From Basidiobolus heterosporus B8920 (taxonomy: Eukaryota > Basidiobolomycota > Basidiobolomycetes > Basidiobolales > Basidiobolaceae), in the NCBI GenBank assembly GCA_000697455.1, contig JNET01030488.1:1-18861 (forward strand): a DNA stretch of 18,861 nt, given 5' to 3'. Below are positions 16,880 through 18,861 of this stretch, one piece after another. The notes beneath the pieces are model-generated. The model did not search any database and had not been told where the DNA came from. It worked only from the letters and a program-made list of their open reading frames with translations. A program made the position numbers and the translations under genes. Position 1 is the stretch's first letter; every line of letters begins with the position of its first letter.

Positions 16880-16921
16880 TAGTAGATGCGTGTTAGTAGA
16901 TGCGTGCTAATGGATGGGATT
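16880..16921. repeat. 14-bp tandem repeat
   Basis: TAGTAGATGCGTGT and TAGTAGATGCGTGC are adjacent (16880-16907), followed by a degenerate third unit TAATGGATGGGATT. Confidence 0.8.
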
Positions 16922-17176
16922 AGGAATCATCGCCAAATGATTTAAGGATTCATTAGGAACTCACTAACCATCCCACCATCCTAATTAGTTTACAACCGTC
17001 ACCATAAAACAGTACGCGAAAAACGAAGGTTTGCTATAACCATAAGTGGACATCTGACATCATAGAAAATAGAAAGCTACTACGGAACTCATTATCAATA
17101 CCGATAGAAACTGCAATAGATTCACGTAGAATTTCGAAGTGATGACATGCGATAATGAAGCCATATGGGCAAATAT

Positions 17177-17202
17177 ATAGCCCGTCAACATAGCCCGTCA
17201 AT
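17177..17202. repeat. 13-bp tandem duplication
   Basis: ATAGCCCGTCAAC is followed directly by ATAGCCCGTCAAT. Confidence 0.85.
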
Positions 17203-17653
17203 ATTATACATCATATCGTGGTTAAACTGGTCAACTAATTGAATCTTTCAACTGTATAAGAAATGGGTTAGTGGTTCTTGCATGGTCGTGTCTATGTACA
17301 ATTCTTCGGGAGTTTAAGCCGAACTACCGTCAGGTACTTCTCCCTTCCCGTTGAAAGATCGTGGAACTATATTGAAGCTAATGAATTTCCATACTCTTTC
17401 ATTGGTTAAATTACCCGCCATTTTCCACAATCTGGCCTATTTGCTGTTTGTTCATCCTCTAGATGAATCTGAAAGCATTTGCTTACATAAAGTAAAAGTA
17501 GGCCTAAGTATTGATACTACTATGAATAGCAACTATATTTTTGTGTAAAGTTGAATTTCATGTTTAATCCTTGTTTAGTATAATCAGGATATCAATCTAA
17601 CTTCTATTCAGGTTATGTACAATATTTCTTACTGATGGATTAGTGTAATAGAA

Positions 17654-18295
17654 CTACTGCCATATTAAATGCTTTAGAATGAGTAAGCTAGTGAGGATAA
17701 GTAAACTCTGGTTGGATTCTTTGAAATAAGTTTGAGGAACTATAACTAGTTGGGCTGTTCTTTTGTTGGGGTTAACTAGAGCGGGGCGATTTGAATAACT
17801 CGATGAATGGCTAGAGGTGGTGCTTGCCAGATAGATTTGTGCAATTATCACTATATCAACAGCATTATAGCATTTCAAATAATCGCCATCATATTCCCAA
17901 GAGTACCTGACACCATCCATATGGAAATAGTATGTTTTGTGATCGAGATTTGGAAATGGAAAGTGAAGGTGGGTATTAAGTATAGGGCTGGATATCTCGA
18001 TGTATCCGAGCACATGATGAGGTTTGATGTGATACACAGGCGCCTGACTTCCGTCATAAAATGTGTGCTTTCTCCCTAGAACACCTGACTCCTCTATTAG
18101 AGAGTAGCCTGATAGCCCGGGAGCTTTCACGACAATCAGGTGCGCATTTTGTAAGTATTCGATCTGGAAAGGGAGTCCGTGGTATGAATAAGATGTAGCA
18201 GGCCAGGAGGATGCACTACTATTGGTTGATGTGTTACTTGTAATTGAGACGGCACTTGAAATGTTTTCTGAATGATGCTGAAGCATGGAGGGCAT
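17654..18295 (-). CDS. Tubby-like / DUF6593-like protein, paralogue B
   Basis: Single exon, 213 residues, tandem to and in the same direction as paralogue A. Residues 1-40 are Ser/Thr/Asn-rich and disordered (SNTSTNSSASSWPATS). The body repeats the paralogue A pattern: strands at 43-65, HVLGYIEI (94-101), a FPFPN turn, YYFHMDGVRYSWEY (122-135), LKCYNAVD, IIAQIY, a Ser-rich loop (156-170), AQLVIV and a C-terminal hydrophobic helix ending LKHLIW. Identity with paralogue A is low outside GYI, DGV.Y.W.Y, L.C, AQI and the closing K..IW, so the duplication is old. It probably belongs to the fungal tubby C-terminal-like (DUF6593) group; the role is unknown. The start is the first ATG, with a TATA box 66 nt upstream. 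Confidence 0.75.
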   Translation of the reverse strand: MPSMLQHHSENISSAVSITSNTSTNSSASSWPATSYSYHGLPFQIEYLQNAHLIVVKAPGLSGYSLIEESGVLGRKHTFYDGSQAPVYHIKPHHVLGYIEISSPILNTHLHFPFPNLDHKTYYFHMDGVRYSWEYDGDYLKCYNAVDIVIIAQIYLASTTSSHSSSYSNRPALVNPNKRTAQLVIVPQTYFKESNQSLLILTSLLILKHLIWQ

Positions 18296-18360
18296 ATTAA
18301 ATCACTATAGAGGCAACATACACTAAAGAAATGTGCATGACAGTAAAGCCGGTGACTTCA

Positions 18361-18367
18361 TTTTATA
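18361..18367 (-). promoter_or_regulatory. TATA box of tubby-like paralogue B
   Basis: TATAAAA on the minus strand, 66 nt upstream of the ATG at 18295. Confidence 0.5.
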
Positions 18368-18775
18368 GCAGGTTCGTGCATTATTGTAGTAAAAGTCTGA
18401 GCTTTGTCGGAAGAAAAATATGTATAATCAAAGTTATCGAAGGAAGCTCACAAACCTTCCAATTTCCTATTTCTTCCCAAAAATATCGCCAAAGTGGTAA
18501 TTATTGATCATATCCATTACTTGATTAATACCAAAGGAAATATGGTATAACATTCTCATTAGACATATGCAGAAATCATGAATTCCCTTCCCTGGCAATC
18601 CCGCTTATATCACACACCTCGTGAGATGTTTCAGATACTATCAATCTGCTTTGGCCAATTCTAGTTAATAGATTGGGATGTTATGTGTGCCAGTTTATTA
18701 TACAATTACACAGTGAAAGACATGTGCGTCAACGAATTTACATGAATGTACACAGATTTACAATGTTGACCATTG

Positions 18776-18849
18776 TTCTCCAGACTGAGTTTCCATGAAT
18801 TTTATACATTTTTTCTCCAGACTGAGTTTCTAAGAATTAGCAGGCCGGT
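18776..18849. repeat. 37-bp-period imperfect tandem duplication
   Basis: An 18-bp perfect match, TTCTCCAGACTGAGTTTC, occurs at 18776-18793 and 18813-18830. The following bases (CATGAATTTT and TAAGAATTAG) are partly alike, so the two copies form a tandem with a period of 37 bp. Confidence 0.8.
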
Positions 18850-18861
18850 AAGTACTAGCAG

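Larger units (their letters stand above)
16641..17653. other. Spacer between the tubby-like paralogues, about 1 kb
   Basis: It contains the promoter of paralogue A, a 14-bp tandem repeat (16880-16921), a 13-bp tandem repeat (17177-17202) and the 3' flank of paralogue B. No gene is supported; the 65-71-codon open stretches look random. Confidence 0.5.
18296..18861. other. Upstream flank of paralogue B to the window end
   Basis: It holds the TATA box of paralogue B and, at the end, a 37-bp imperfect tandem duplication. No gene is recognisable before the window ends. Confidence 0.5.

Noticed and set aside
16908-16988. Imperfect inverted similarity between GGATGGGATTAGGA and CCATCCCACCATCCTAATTAG
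   Set aside because: It is interrupted and short, has no target-site duplication, and is not enough to call a MITE or other element.

Overview
The window looks like nuclear DNA of a filamentous, early-diverging (zygomycete-grade) fungus. The protein-coding genes have many short introns (55-190 nt, GT...AG), and the set of families is typically fungal: PNS1, an AMPK beta subunit of the Sip2/Gal83 type, an Lsb3/Ysc84 actin-patch protein, an ATO/SatP acetate-transporter relative and single-exon fungal tubby-like (DUF6593-like) proteins. The genus cannot be fixed from the sequence. Basidiobolus or a related lineage is only a guess. I see no bacterial operon structure, CRISPR array or intact mobile element.

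Layout. 1-2050: one intronless gene for a 15-repeat leucine-rich-repeat protein with a cysteine-bearing tail like animal LRRC58. 2.0-5.7 kb: a gene-poor, AT-rich stretch whose only recognisable content is a decayed C-terminal piece of an iron-type alcohol dehydrogenase/maleylacetate reductase, followed by a tRNA-like patch and flanked by two diverged direct repeats. 5.75-7.4 kb: PNS1 (choline-transporter-like, 2 exons). 7.9-9.2 kb: RACK1/ASC1 (4 exons). Its third intron holds a box C/D snoRNA that I identify as U24/snR24. 9.8-11.3 kb: AMPK beta subunit (6 exons, N-myristoylation start). It is convergent with an 8-exon SYLF-SH3 gene (Ysc84/Lsb3/SH3YL1 family, 11.9-13.5 kb, minus strand). 14.2-15.0 kb: a diverged ATO/SatP family membrane protein (3 exons, minus). 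16.0-18.3 kb: two tandem intronless paralogues with a tubby-like fold signature (minus), each with a good TATA box. The rest is spacer with a few short tandem repeats.

The genes do not form a pathway. They are ordinary housekeeping and signalling genes: translation and its rRNA modification (RACK1 plus U24), energy sensing (AMPK beta), endocytic actin patches (Ysc84) and membrane transport (PNS1, SatP-like). The most interesting signal is the snoRNA inside the RACK1 intron. It keeps box C, box D, a closing stem and the 12-nt guide for the adjacent A/G 2'-O-methylations in the large-subunit rRNA, but it appears to have lost the second U24 guide. All exon boundaries below were worked out by hand from reading frame, splice sites and family similarity; none is confirmed by transcript data.
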